A stretch of 64,000 nt of DNA from Eleginops maclovinus (lineage: Eukaryota > Chordata > Actinopteri > Perciformes > Eleginopidae): contig NC_086351.1 of the NCBI RefSeq assembly GCF_036324505.1, positions 7,930,001 to 7,994,000 on the forward strand. Direction: 5' to 3'. Below are positions 54,780 to 64,000 of this stretch, piece by piece. A program made the position numbers and the translations under genes. How positions within the stretch are numbered: position 1 is the stretch's first letter; each line of letters opens with the position of its first letter. The notes under the pieces are model-generated. The model was not told where the DNA came from, searched no databases, and saw only the letters and a list, made by a program, of their open reading frames with translations.

Positions 54780-57700
54780 CTGCAAGTAAACATAGCAGAA
54801 AACACAAGCTAGTGAGAAATACTGCAGTCAAATGTACATCAGGCCATAATCTGCTGACCAAATCACAAAAAATATATAATATATGTGTAAGAAATCCCCC
54901 CCAAAACTCTAGCAGTACAGGCACAAGCCCCTCAGGTACAGGGGAGAAAAGGATGTGAAAACAATGATTCATAGAGCGGTTTCTTTTGCAGACCCATGCA
55001 AATGACTCAGTTTCCAAATGTCTTTCCATATCTACAAACATGCTAAGGAAGCTCTAAAATAAACACTGCTGCATTTGGAAAAGGCATGACCTACACGATG
55101 ACACACTGCTCTGAAAACACGAAGCAGTTACAGAGTCTCTCAGCAACAATGGCCACCACACAGCCACCCTTATGGTAGCATTTCCAATCAGAACAATCCT
55201 CTTAAATTAAAGTGTATTACAGGCTCGCTGCAGCTTAAGCATGAAACTGCTATTAACGTGTTCCTTCAAGCATGTGGCACACAAGAGGAGCTTTGTCACT
55301 GCGTCTCATGGCATGACTTAATGACCTGAATGGCCCAGTGTACTTTGTTTTCACAAGCGCAGTGTACAGCAGTCAGGGGACAGCTGGGCTGATGGAAAAG
55401 GAAAAAATACGGCCTCTTGTTTGTAATGAGTGTGGGAAATTAACACTAACCACAAGCGCCTGCCAGCAGCTTTGGCGTCTGTTTGATAATGAGATTACCA
55501 CTTGTGGTTTCCTTTTACTTTCGAAATTCAATTTGGCTGGTAGGATACAGAATTAGTCTTGATCTTCACCCAGCCTTCATGGATAGTTAGAACATAATTG
55601 ACTTGTCTTTATTTTCTCTGATTTATCTTGACTGCCATGGCAAAATAAGTTTAAGCAAAGCCAGTTTGTCAAATTAAAGTTGTGGGAATAACTCCTGATG
55701 GCGGACTTAATAAACCTCCATGCTGTAGAGGAGTTAACATGACTCAGGATGGATGTGGTGACTATTGCCACTGAATAGGACAGAAGGATTGCTAAGCTGT
55801 GATTTACTAGTTGCGCTCGCCAATGACGACGAAGAAAGTGCTTGAAAAACGGTTTAATTTAAAACTAAGAAACTGCTCATCACAGATCAAATCACTCACA
55901 CCTGTACCAGTGAGGTCACTGAAATACCCCGTTTCAACATTATGCCAGCCAGTGTTCAAAAATAATAATAAAAACATATAACTGGCTGCAGCAATGGATG
56001 TGTGGACTGTTTGTTTACCTCACAGGGCAGGGGCAGCCAGGTGACCGTCATGTACGTGTGCAACATCTGGAGCTTGGCCTCCAAAGAAAGAGCCACACTG
56101 GGTGAAGGAGGGAGAGAAAAACAAATCAGTGAGCGGTTCAGTGTGGTCACTATGGGAAATCTAATTATGTTGACGTTTAGGAAGTAAATGATGCCATTAT
56201 ATAATGTTCTTTCTGTCAGAAAGTATTGGAAAACCGTCAGGAGCTGGATCTTAAATGTGTAACCAGAGAAAATGTCATACTGCGATGTACACACAAGCTT
56301 TCTCTATTATAAATAAACAACACTAATCCTTGGGATAATGGTTAAGGTTTCTAACTTTGTAAACTATAATTATTAATAAATATGAGTGGATCATTTTAGT
56401 TTTCCCAAAAATGCGTTGCTATTCCTATTTGTCCACCGGGGGTCACACTGTCCTAAGAAGATGAGCAGGCCCTATGCTGGATATGAGAAAAGAAGGCTAC
56501 TGTTCATGGTGGAAAACATGTTTGATTGAGAAGTGGAGTGGTCATGTGTTCCATGAAAAATGTATCAGCTCCTATTTCACATAGTTAAATTCGAAGCCAT
56601 TGTGCTTGGTGTGTACATCCCCCTTTTAGCGCTCAAGGAACATAATATCTCTATCAGAGTCATCATAGCAACTGAGGACAGAGGAGAAGGTGAATAAACA
56701 GTTGGCCGGTTTGAGAACACAGCAGTCAGGTTTTAGTCCAGAGATCAGCTACACATTTCAGGCTGTTCGTCATCCGTTTAGTACTTGATTGTTCATTAAA
56801 TGTAAACCTTCAGATGTAGTTCTTCACACTATGAGAAGGGGCCAATTTCAAGGTGTTGTTATTTATAGGTCATTATGTAATGGTTATACTGGCCTGGCCT
56901 ACTTGAGATCATATTAGGCTATAGTGTGTGGCCCATTATCTAAAATTGAGTTTGACAGCCCTGATGAAGATCCTCTTTTTTAATGTAGACGGGTAATAAA
57001 AACAAATTGATTTGCGTGCTGCTGCTTAACATTGGCTGGTAGAGTGGCTCTGAATACTACAGTTGACAGCACTGAAGCATCTTGCTGTTGTGCATCATGC
57101 CCTGCACAAGCCAATGACCTTTTTCAAACAATATAAAGAGACACTTTTATAATGTCATCTCTGTCCACCGTCCAGTCTGAGTAAGACATCCACAGTCATC
57201 CGTGACGTAAATACGCTGGATGGTTATTTTTACCGGGCTGCTATTTTTGCGCTGCTTCCCCGTTCCATGCATAGAAGGTATTTAGAGCTAATCTTATTGT
57301 CACTGGCACCAAGTGTCACTAATCCCAAGTCAGGGGTCAATCCCTACACACTGACACACTGGGCTGAGGGGACAGCTGTCAATAAGGACGTACTCATTTG
57401 TGATTCTTAAAAGCCCGTCTGAACAACTCATTTTGTCCAGATGTTTTGGAGAACATACCTTGCCAGCATCACGTTGTCTGTGTCATCCTTGCCCCACTCC
57501 CAATCTTTCCCAGGATCCACAGCGAAGTGCAGAGGCAGCATTTTGTGCTCCGAGTCAGTGAGAGGGATCACAACTGCTGATAGAGAGGGGTGGGGGGTGG
57601 GGGGGTGGGAGTATTCTTAGATAAAACTTTTAAATCCTGAAGACAGGAATACTTCTGAGAGCAATCAATTCGTTCACTTTCTGTTTGAACATTTAGTCTG

Positions 57701-60700
57701 GAATGTCTGACCAATGTTGCCTTTGGACGGTCCACGGGTTATTTTTAGACTGGTACACAATACAACGTCTGGGCAATGTCCTGAAGTTTAAGGATAAAGT
57801 TCATCTGTGCACAACACTTGCTCAGTGTTTCTCCACAAAATAACTCTTGTAGGGTGAGAGGAAAATAAAAGAGCATTATATTAGCATTAGCTGCATTAGC
57901 AAAACAGTTATTCGGAGCGTATAGTATCACAATCAAAAGAAGCACTTTAACTACAAATCTGCGACTTAAGTGGTGGAACTGGCATCTAAATATTCTTAAA
58001 CCTTAACTCAGGGAGGAGATCATTTGCTTGTGTGTTGTTGAGCTGGAGAGATCTCTGGATATACTCAAAAGCGTAACAGCTATTAGTCACCATTCTTAAA
58101 TAAACTACTAAAGAAAAAAGAATGACTCATCAAGCTGTAAAGTGGGTGCTAGTACCTTTTTAGAAAACTCTAAACCCCTACGCATATTTGCAGAAGAAGC
58201 TCAATTGTATCTCTGTAATCTCTCTGTGATGATATAATATTTCAACTGCTTCCTAGGAGGCTGGAAAAAAAACACATGGATGATAATAAATATGAATGAT
58301 GCTGACCTTTACTTTGATCTTTGGAGCCGTCCCTCTGCTCCATGGAGACGAGGGCAGAGAAATGCGCCTGGTCGTACGCCAGGACGAGGGGCGAGCGGTG
58401 GCACTTGGCAGCTGGCACCTCCAGCGGTAGGTAGATGCCTCCAAATGGGATGGGGGCAAAGGCTAGGGAAGAGAAACAAGGGCATTAACCGTCAGGAAAA
58501 AACATGACCGCAGCACAGTTTGAGCTAAAAATAAAACAAGCTATCACCTCTATCAATAAATTAAATCACTTTTTCACTAGTTGTAGGTTTGTTTATATCT
58601 GATTCCAACTGTCACCTCATTATCAATGCTGCATTAATGCTACAACAAGACTGTTGTCACCTCTGGTATCAGAAAATCATTAATATGTCTCAACAGTGCA
58701 AAGGGAATTAACAGAATATGAACTATTAAAGCTGTTAGCTCAGCTCCAGCTGTTAGCATTAGTTCATCGTTTGTTCGTTTTACCATGCTGGAGATGTCAG
58801 ATGGGTTAGGGTCAACTTAAAGGTCTCCTATTATGGTATATTTGAACAACATATTGTAGGGCAATATCTATACAAAACATGTCTGTGAAGTGTTTTGCTC
58901 AAAGAACCAAACAGATCCCCCATTGTAGCCATGCCTCATCCCCCTCTATTTCAGCCCTGTTCGTGAAGTGCTGATTCTGTGACTGTCGCTTTAAATTTGA
59001 GCTGAAGCTGGCCATGCCCCTTTGGAGCGCCATGCAGCTCTCTCTCCTCTGTGAACGTTTTCTACCAGAAGATACTCAGCTAAATGCTGCCGTGATTAAA
59101 CACCATATTATGTTCCAAACCACATCAAGCATTATTTCAGAAACACTTCTCAGTGTTTACCACTAGAACAGAGACATTATATGTATTATATATAACACAA
59201 CTCTAAGTCCCTCCTGCAGACATCCTGCTGAATACACAGACACACAGAGGTGCTGCGGAGGGGATTCAGCTCGCGACTGTATATTGCAGCGATACGTTGG
59301 GACGTGTCACGCGGGCGGGACGTTGCCCGGAGTTCAATGTGAAGCCAGCGGACATTCCGGTTATGACATCATAACCGAAGCAAATCCGGATCAGCTCATT
59401 TGTACCCCCGTTTTTAGAGATGTGTGTAAGCAGGAAAAGAGAGAGGGTTTTATTTTCGGACACTTTGTGAGTCTCCTTACACACCAGGGACACATATTTA
59501 TGCAGGAAAGACAGCAAAAAGTGCATTTTGCATAATAAGGGACTTTTAATCAGGATAACCAGACACTGAAAACTATTCCTCGTGGTTTTCTGTCACTTTT
59601 ACTGTAAACTCTGCATTTGACAAAGATTTATGTTATAAAACAAAGAGGGGGAGTAGTATGAGAATTATTATGAAATCAACAACATGACGGATTAGCATTG
59701 TGAGGCTCTGGGCATATTTACCCTCTCCTCCAGAGTCCCTCAGCATGGTGTCCGCCACCACCACAATGGGTCGCCTGAGGACGTGGGCCAAGACAAAGAC
59801 GTGAAACTCCTCCAAACTCTCGTACACCGGTTCATCTGAGGACTCCACCCTGAAGACAACAACATGGCACTTGGTCAACAGAACCACAATTTAATATACT
59901 GTTGCAAAACCAGAGAAAATCAAGGTTTGGATGGCTTTCTCTGGAGTAATACAAACTTTTTGTTCTGCCACATTCATATTTGCTCGATTTTAATGTGACT
60001 TTTACTTTATTTATTGTTTTTTGTCTTTTTTATTACCTCTTGAAAGTGGCCTGTAAAAGCACTTATCAAATAAATGTATTATTATTATTATAAACATATG
60101 AAAGTGAAACCACATTAACACTTAGAGTTCGTACAGTGGAGTTCTGACAGTATATCTAACCCTCTGAACTTATATTGTTACAATAAATAGCAGATTGACT
60201 AAAATGAGGGCCAGTCACTCAGTTCAGAGTGTGAGCGCAGTTGTTTGTTCATGAATAAAAACATGAGTGTGACTAAGTGTGCGTCTGGTTAACAGGCCCT
60301 GCATTGTCCGAGCCATGCCTTACCCATTGGTGCCGTTGGTGCTGTAGTGTATTCGCGGCTCACTGGAGGCGAGCTTCAACAGTTCATTCCACTCTTTCTG
60401 CCACTCCTCCTCCGTGTACACCAGACCAGACTGAGGAGAAAGGAAGGACACACACACATTTAGAGAGGGAGTGTCAAATGTCACAAAAGCATGCACTGAC
60501 GTTATGGCCTCTTACCACAAAGGTACATGCTAACAATTGAGGAAATACATTTAAATAGAGCCTTTTCAATCCTCTCTGTCACTCACACAGTAGCAACAAC
60601 ACCTTCATCATTATCAGTTTTAACCTCCATTTAAGGAAAGAAGGAAACTGTTCAGTCATCATTAACTTTCACAGAATTCTTTCATTCTGTCACATTTGAC

Positions 60701-63700
60701 TCACTATAGTGTAGTCTGAATCTAAGTCCTGCACCTCAGAGTCATGGCCGGAAGAAAGGAGAACATAACATTTATGTAGTGCAGTTCTAATGCCAGGATG
60801 AAAACAAGTAAGTTAGGAAGTACAGAATTTTAATCAGGGACCTTTTATTTTGCTAAATTTTGAATAAATATCTATTGATTTTTCTTCAAAGTACCCACAA
60901 GTATTTTCAATATTGGGAGAAAAAAGGGGCTGAGAATGCTATTGATATTGAACTATTTACATTTTTACAACCTCTAATTATAAGCTCTCTTGTCCTCTCC
61001 TCTGCTTTGGGTAAACAGCCTTAAGTGCAGTTGCAGTTTCACTGAATTCTTGTTAAGTGACTGTCTGTCTCAGCCGAGTCGTTCATGGCTCCCAGTTGCG
61101 CTGAGGAACGCAGAATGTGATGTTTTTTAAAGGATGTGGGTACGTTTTAAATGAAACATGTAGAACAAAGTGACTTGGATGGAATAAAACTACTTTGAGA
61201 TTTGGTCAGTTTCCCTGACAGAGGCGTTCGTCACACACACTTTAATTTTATGGGTGGTGGGGTTCAGCGGATTAACATTCTTTTCAAAATATAAATGTCC
61301 TTATTGACCTAAGCAATACATTCAGACGAGAACGCGTCCCAGCACAGCCACCGTGCAGCTCCACTGGAGCAATTTTTGGTTTAAGTGATTTTCTTAAAGA
61401 CACCTCTGTGGTAACTGTTGAAGAACATCAAGTAGTCATCCGTCTGGCATCTCCTCTGTGGGTGTCTGCACGCTGCCTGCAACCACTTTAGAAAACCTAC
61501 TCAGTGTGCTGCTACGCTTTCAGGGGGAGAGGAGGCATTTGGTTCTGGAAAGAAAAAAGGCTCTAGAAATCTTTGTTTTGCCTTTGCAGAGTGTTGAAGT
61601 GCAGTGCATCCACAACTCCACCAGTCTCTCCCCTGGGCTCTGATAAACAGTACCAATAAAGGTGGAGATACAGGCACTTTCAGATAATACACTAGGGTTA
61701 TGATAACGCAATCTTAAAATCACAGTGTGTGTATGATAACTTTAGCATGTTGTCAATAATTGGTGTTAAATTGATTGTTAAATGCAGTTTTAATTATACG
61801 TAAAAAACATTTAAACCCAGTCAAACTTATAGTGCAAAACTTTAAACGCTTTGTTGTTACAGCAGTCGGTGGCTACTTTATAAGGTTAAGCTGTACAATC
61901 AATGCAATCCATTACAAATGTTCTACAATAAAGTATTTTTGAGGTGTTTGAGTATACAGTATTTCATTGAGGTCGTATTTATTGTTTTGCACTAGACTGG
62001 ATTACATTGGGAGTTGGCCTCTGTCATTGATATTAAAATGTATAGAAAAAAAGCCCCTCAACAATATGTAACACAGCACAACCCCACTACTAACTATCAT
62101 GTCAGCAACACAAATGACTGAATTCACAGATTTTTAACAAAGACATCAAAATCTTAATTACTGTAAACGTTCTAGAGGTTGTGTAGGGAACAAAGTGGTT
62201 GCATAGCTTTCTGTTTACATGTAATGTAACAGTCATGCTAAAGCACAACCTTTGAAGGATATAACTGAAATTTCTTCATACACCTGACAATATCTACAGC
62301 TATAAGTATTTGCATTCTGCTACAGAATTCTTTAAGGCATGAAGCAACTGACTTCATGCGACCAGTACACCAAGTGACCCAGTATTTTGTCTTTAATCTA
62401 GGCTATGGTCAGTATGCACAGTTACTGAAATCACTCCAGCAGCCTCATGCTCTCCTGCCTGTCTCTGTTATTGTTTCCACTGTTTTGGATCAGCTGGGAT
62501 TACATGGAACACAGAAAACGAAACAAACCACAGTGAGCTGTTGCCACTTGACATTTGAAATGGTCTCCTGCAGCCCTGCGAGCAGCTGCTGGCACGGCAT
62601 GCTGGTATAGGAAGCATTTAAAAAAGCTCTTTACTTGTCCGTTGTGCCTGTATATCTTGTTCAAGTAAAACAGCGTTCTGGAGGTCACCAGCTTCTCCAG
62701 ACTAGCCCTGCCCTCATAAAGTCATCACGGAGTTACAAACGTGCCCTGGAGAAATGTGCAGCCTCTACAACAGACCTCTTTGTTCTGCTGGGTCTGCTGC
62801 CACCTCCACCTGCGCTTCAGTGCCTCTCGCTCCAACCCGTGATCCATCAGCGCATACAGGGACTTCCGCAGCATCAGGTCCCGGTCATGAAAACCCCACA
62901 TACCTGCACCAAAAAAACAATCAAACAATCAAAACGTTGTGTAGAATTGTTTTGTTGACATTAAGAGCTTTATTTGGATTCCCAATAGTGCTCAGAGGGA
63001 TCCAAGCACAGATTCTCTCCCTCTCCCCCGCGCTGCACGATGATGTCAATAATATGCAAATCGGGGTATATGGCGTTACTGAGGTTTTTGATACTTTTGG
63101 AGCTCGTCCTTTTTACTTGCATTGGAAGAGAGTTAGAAATCACTGCACAAGTAGCTCTATATTTTGTCTCCTAAAGCTTTGTCAACTAAATGGAGGCTTC
63201 ATTTTCCCAGGAGAGTGTACCCGGTAGCAGACAGAATTACATATTGAAAGCGAGGGAGACAAATGTAATGCCGGCGGTGACGGTATTGTTATAGCCATTA
63301 CATTGTGTAATCAATATTTACTTTATACTAAGTTAAAGCAGAATATTCATGCCACTTTAACCCTGTAATTTAACCCTATAACCCTCTTTAAAGCCCACAT
63401 TAAGCACATGAATATTACATCTACTACTCAGGAGAACAACAATGGCTTTAACAAAGACTATGCATGGGTTAGGATGTTATTCATTTTCTGCTGAGGGGCT
63501 GAGTGAGCTACGGAGTGAACGTGCACTGCAACATTGTAAAATGCAATTAGTGCTTAAAGCATCAATCAAGCTCCCTCAGTGAATGCTAATGGAGTGTGAA
63601 ACTGCGCTGTAGTCTTGTTTAAAAAGGTCTGCGATACTCACCGAGCGACGCGGCGTGTAACAGGCAGTTTCCATCTCCGCTCGTTGCCAGCGGCAGCAGA

Positions 63701-63743
63701 TTCTGACAGTTTGAAACCACTTTGGTCCACCAGTTTAGTCGCC
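53277..63743 (-). CDS. otud7b: OTU deubiquitinase Cezanne (OTUD7B), 5'-truncated by the window edge
   Basis: Eight exons join in phase: 63642-63743, 62776-62903, 60324-60430, 59722-59849, 58313-58462, 57459-57573 (or 57576), 56019-56097, 53277-54779, about 770 codons. The OTU domain begins near the window edge. The catalytic Cys is in [14 protein letters not shown] (codon 63664-63666) and the catalytic His in [11 protein letters not shown] (58362-58364). After the OTU domain come a Ser-rich segment, a Lys/Asp-rich basic stretch, [20 protein letters not shown], a Pro-rich linker and a C-terminal A20-type zinc finger C-x4-C-x11-C-x2-C (CRTASC...YCSYC). Mammalian Cezanne cleaves K11-linked ubiquitin chains and restrains NF-kB signalling in the cytoplasm. 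[22 protein letters not shown] and the terminal HRF match my memory of OTUD7B rather than OTUD7A. The UBA-like N-terminus lies beyond 64,000. Confidence 0.93.
54485..54545. repeat. Coding Lys/Asp/Glu-rich repeat (imperfect AAGGAC units)
   Basis: On the minus strand about eight AAGGAC/AAAGAC/AAGGAG-type hexamers encode a [14 protein letters not shown] stretch. It is a likely site of length variation within the otud7b coding sequence. Confidence 0.8.
54780..56018 (-). other. otud7b intron before the last exon
   Basis: 1.2 kb intron. Nothing recognised. Confidence 0.7.
56019..56097 (-). CDS. otud7b: otud7b exon ending the OTU domain
   Basis: 79 nt encoding [20 protein letters not shown] and LPLPCE. 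Acceptor CACCCAG, donor GTAAAC. Confidence 0.92.
56098..57458 (-). other. otud7b intron
   Basis: 1.4 kb intron. No gene or named repeat seen. Confidence 0.7.
57459..57576 (-). CDS. otud7b: otud7b OTU-domain exon with tandem (NAGNAG) acceptor
   Basis: 118 or 115 nt, because the acceptor reads CAG-CAG. The exon encodes [20 protein letters not shown] and [17 protein letters not shown]. Using the second AG (exon from 57573) gives the same length as I recall for mammals; the first adds one residue. Donor GTATGT. Confidence 0.92.
57577..58312 (-). other. otud7b intron
   Basis: 0.7 kb intron with a short G-rich GGGGTGGGGGG stretch near 57,585-57,608, that is, a C-rich tract just upstream of the NAGNAG acceptor on the minus strand. 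Confidence 0.7.
58313..58462 (-). CDS. otud7b: otud7b OTU-domain exon with catalytic histidine
   Basis: 150 nt encoding [20 protein letters not shown] and [16 protein letters not shown]. His of QAHF is the catalytic general base. Acceptor CCCTAG, donor GTAAAG. Confidence 0.94.
58463..59721 (-). other. otud7b intron, mostly a transposon
   Basis: 1.26 kb intron, more than half of which is the TTAA-flanked element. Confidence 0.7.
58817..59549. mobile_element. TTAA-flanked non-autonomous DNA transposon
   Basis: TTAA at 58817-58820 and 59546-59549 flank inverted ends TTAAAGGTCTCCTATTATGG and (minus strand) TTAAAAGTCCCTTATTATGC. Length is 733 bp with no transposase ORF. The ends are related to those of the element at 38,856-39,511. 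Superfamily piggyBac or Kolobok by TTAA target. Confidence 0.65.
59722..59849 (-). CDS. otud7b: otud7b OTU-domain exon
   Basis: 128 nt encoding [20 protein letters not shown] and [14 protein letters not shown], an OTU core strand. Donor GTAAAT. Confidence 0.93.
59850..60323 (-). other. otud7b intron with a short retroelement-like tail
   Basis: Contains GTAAAAGCACTTATCAAATA and an (ATT)n tail near 60,050-60,092, resembling a degenerate 3' end of a non-LTR element. Low certainty. Confidence 0.4.
60324..60430 (-). CDS. otud7b: otud7b OTU-domain exon
   Basis: 107 nt encoding [20 protein letters not shown] and [16 protein letters not shown]. Acceptor CCTCAG, donor GTAAGG. Confidence 0.92.
60431..62775 (-). 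other. otud7b intron
   Basis: 2.3 kb intron. Contains CACTGGAGCAATTTTTGGTT near 61,360, the same motif as in mtmr11 intron 6. No gene. Confidence 0.65.
62776..62903 (-). CDS. otud7b: otud7b OTU-domain exon
   Basis: 128 nt encoding [20 protein letters not shown] and a basic [13 protein letters not shown] stretch. Acceptor GGTGCAG, donor GTCTGT (weak after GT). Confidence 0.92.
62904..63641 (-). other. otud7b intron
   Basis: 0.7 kb intron. Nothing recognised. Confidence 0.65.
63642..63743 (-). CDS. otud7b: otud7b exon with catalytic cysteine
   Basis: 102 nt encoding [20 protein letters not shown] and then [13 protein letters not shown]. The SGDGNC loop carries the nucleophilic Cys preceded by the conserved Asp. 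Acceptor CTGCAG, donor GTGAGT. Phase in shows that at least one coding exon lies upstream. Confidence 0.93.
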
Positions 63744-64000
63744 CTGCAGGCAAACAATAAAAACTTAGCCTACTCGATTGTAAAACAAAAATGGAACAGT
63801 ATTAATTCAAAAACAATTGCTGTAGTACTTCCAGATGGAAAGAGTTTCCAGATTAAAAGAGTCAAACAAGTTTATTTGAAGTGAATGTTATTTTGCATAG
63901 ATTAATTTAACAATTTGATGTGTACAGACAGGACTATCCAATATATGCTAATATCAAAGCTTTACATGGATCTGAATTCACAGTTTATCGTTCATTGTAG
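63744..64000 (-). other. otud7b intron, continuing beyond the window
   Basis: Sequence upstream of the catalytic-Cys exon. The preceding exon is not in the window. Confidence 0.65.

Noticed and set aside
54241..54789. 182-codon plus-strand ORF opposite otud7b
   Set aside because: Shadow of the low-complexity Ser/Lys-rich otud7b coding region; Leu/Ser/Phe-rich composition reflects the repeats.
54463..55041. 192-codon minus ORF overlapping the otud7b last exon
   Set aside because: Alternative frame crossing the intron boundary; the in-phase otud7b frame explains the sequence.

Overview
The window is vertebrate nuclear DNA, almost certainly from a teleost (ray-finned) fish. The evidence is intron-split genes with GT-AG junctions, long (CA)n/(TG)n microsatellites, and several fish-type dispersed repeats: a tRNA-derived SINE tail, a GGGCTGGGCGATA hAT-type MITE, TTAA-flanked AGGT elements and a THAP/YqaJ DNA transposon. 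There is no bacterial, viral or CRISPR content. Assignments rest on reading translated exons and checking that splice phases join; no database was searched.

Layout. 1-12.8 kb is mostly intergenic. It holds two long dinucleotide arrays, a 1.25-kb internally deleted DNA transposon (7272-8523) with a THAP exon at one end and a YqaJ-type ORF at the other, and a GC-rich stretch near 9.1-9.3 kb with a good minus-strand splice donor. 12.85-15.9 kb is a two-exon plus-strand gene for a 144-residue C3HC4 RING protein that I could not name. 15.95-46.8 kb is the minus-strand myotubularin-related pseudophosphatase mtmr11: 17 coding exons join in frame to 836 codons. 46.8-49.3 kb is intergenic and carries a SINE. 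49.3-63.7 kb is the 3' part of minus-strand otud7b (Cezanne): eight exons with the catalytic Cys and His, a proline/serine-rich tail and a C-terminal A20-type zinc finger, followed by a probable 4-kb 3' UTR. Its N-terminal exons lie beyond 64,000.

Context. mtmr11 and otud7b sit head-to-tail on one strand. The same pair is adjacent on human 1q21, which supports MTMR11 over MTMR10/12 and OTUD7B over OTUD7A. The RING gene and mtmr11 converge, with poly(A) signals less than 100 bp apart. The two named genes act in separate processes: phosphoinositide-phosphatase scaffolding, and K11-linked deubiquitination/NF-kB control. Nothing here suggests an operon-like system. The most unusual structures are the transposon relic with promoter-like E-box TIRs, an mtmr11 splice donor built into a microsatellite, a tandem NAGNAG acceptor in otud7b, and an upstream ORF whose stop overlaps the RING gene start.
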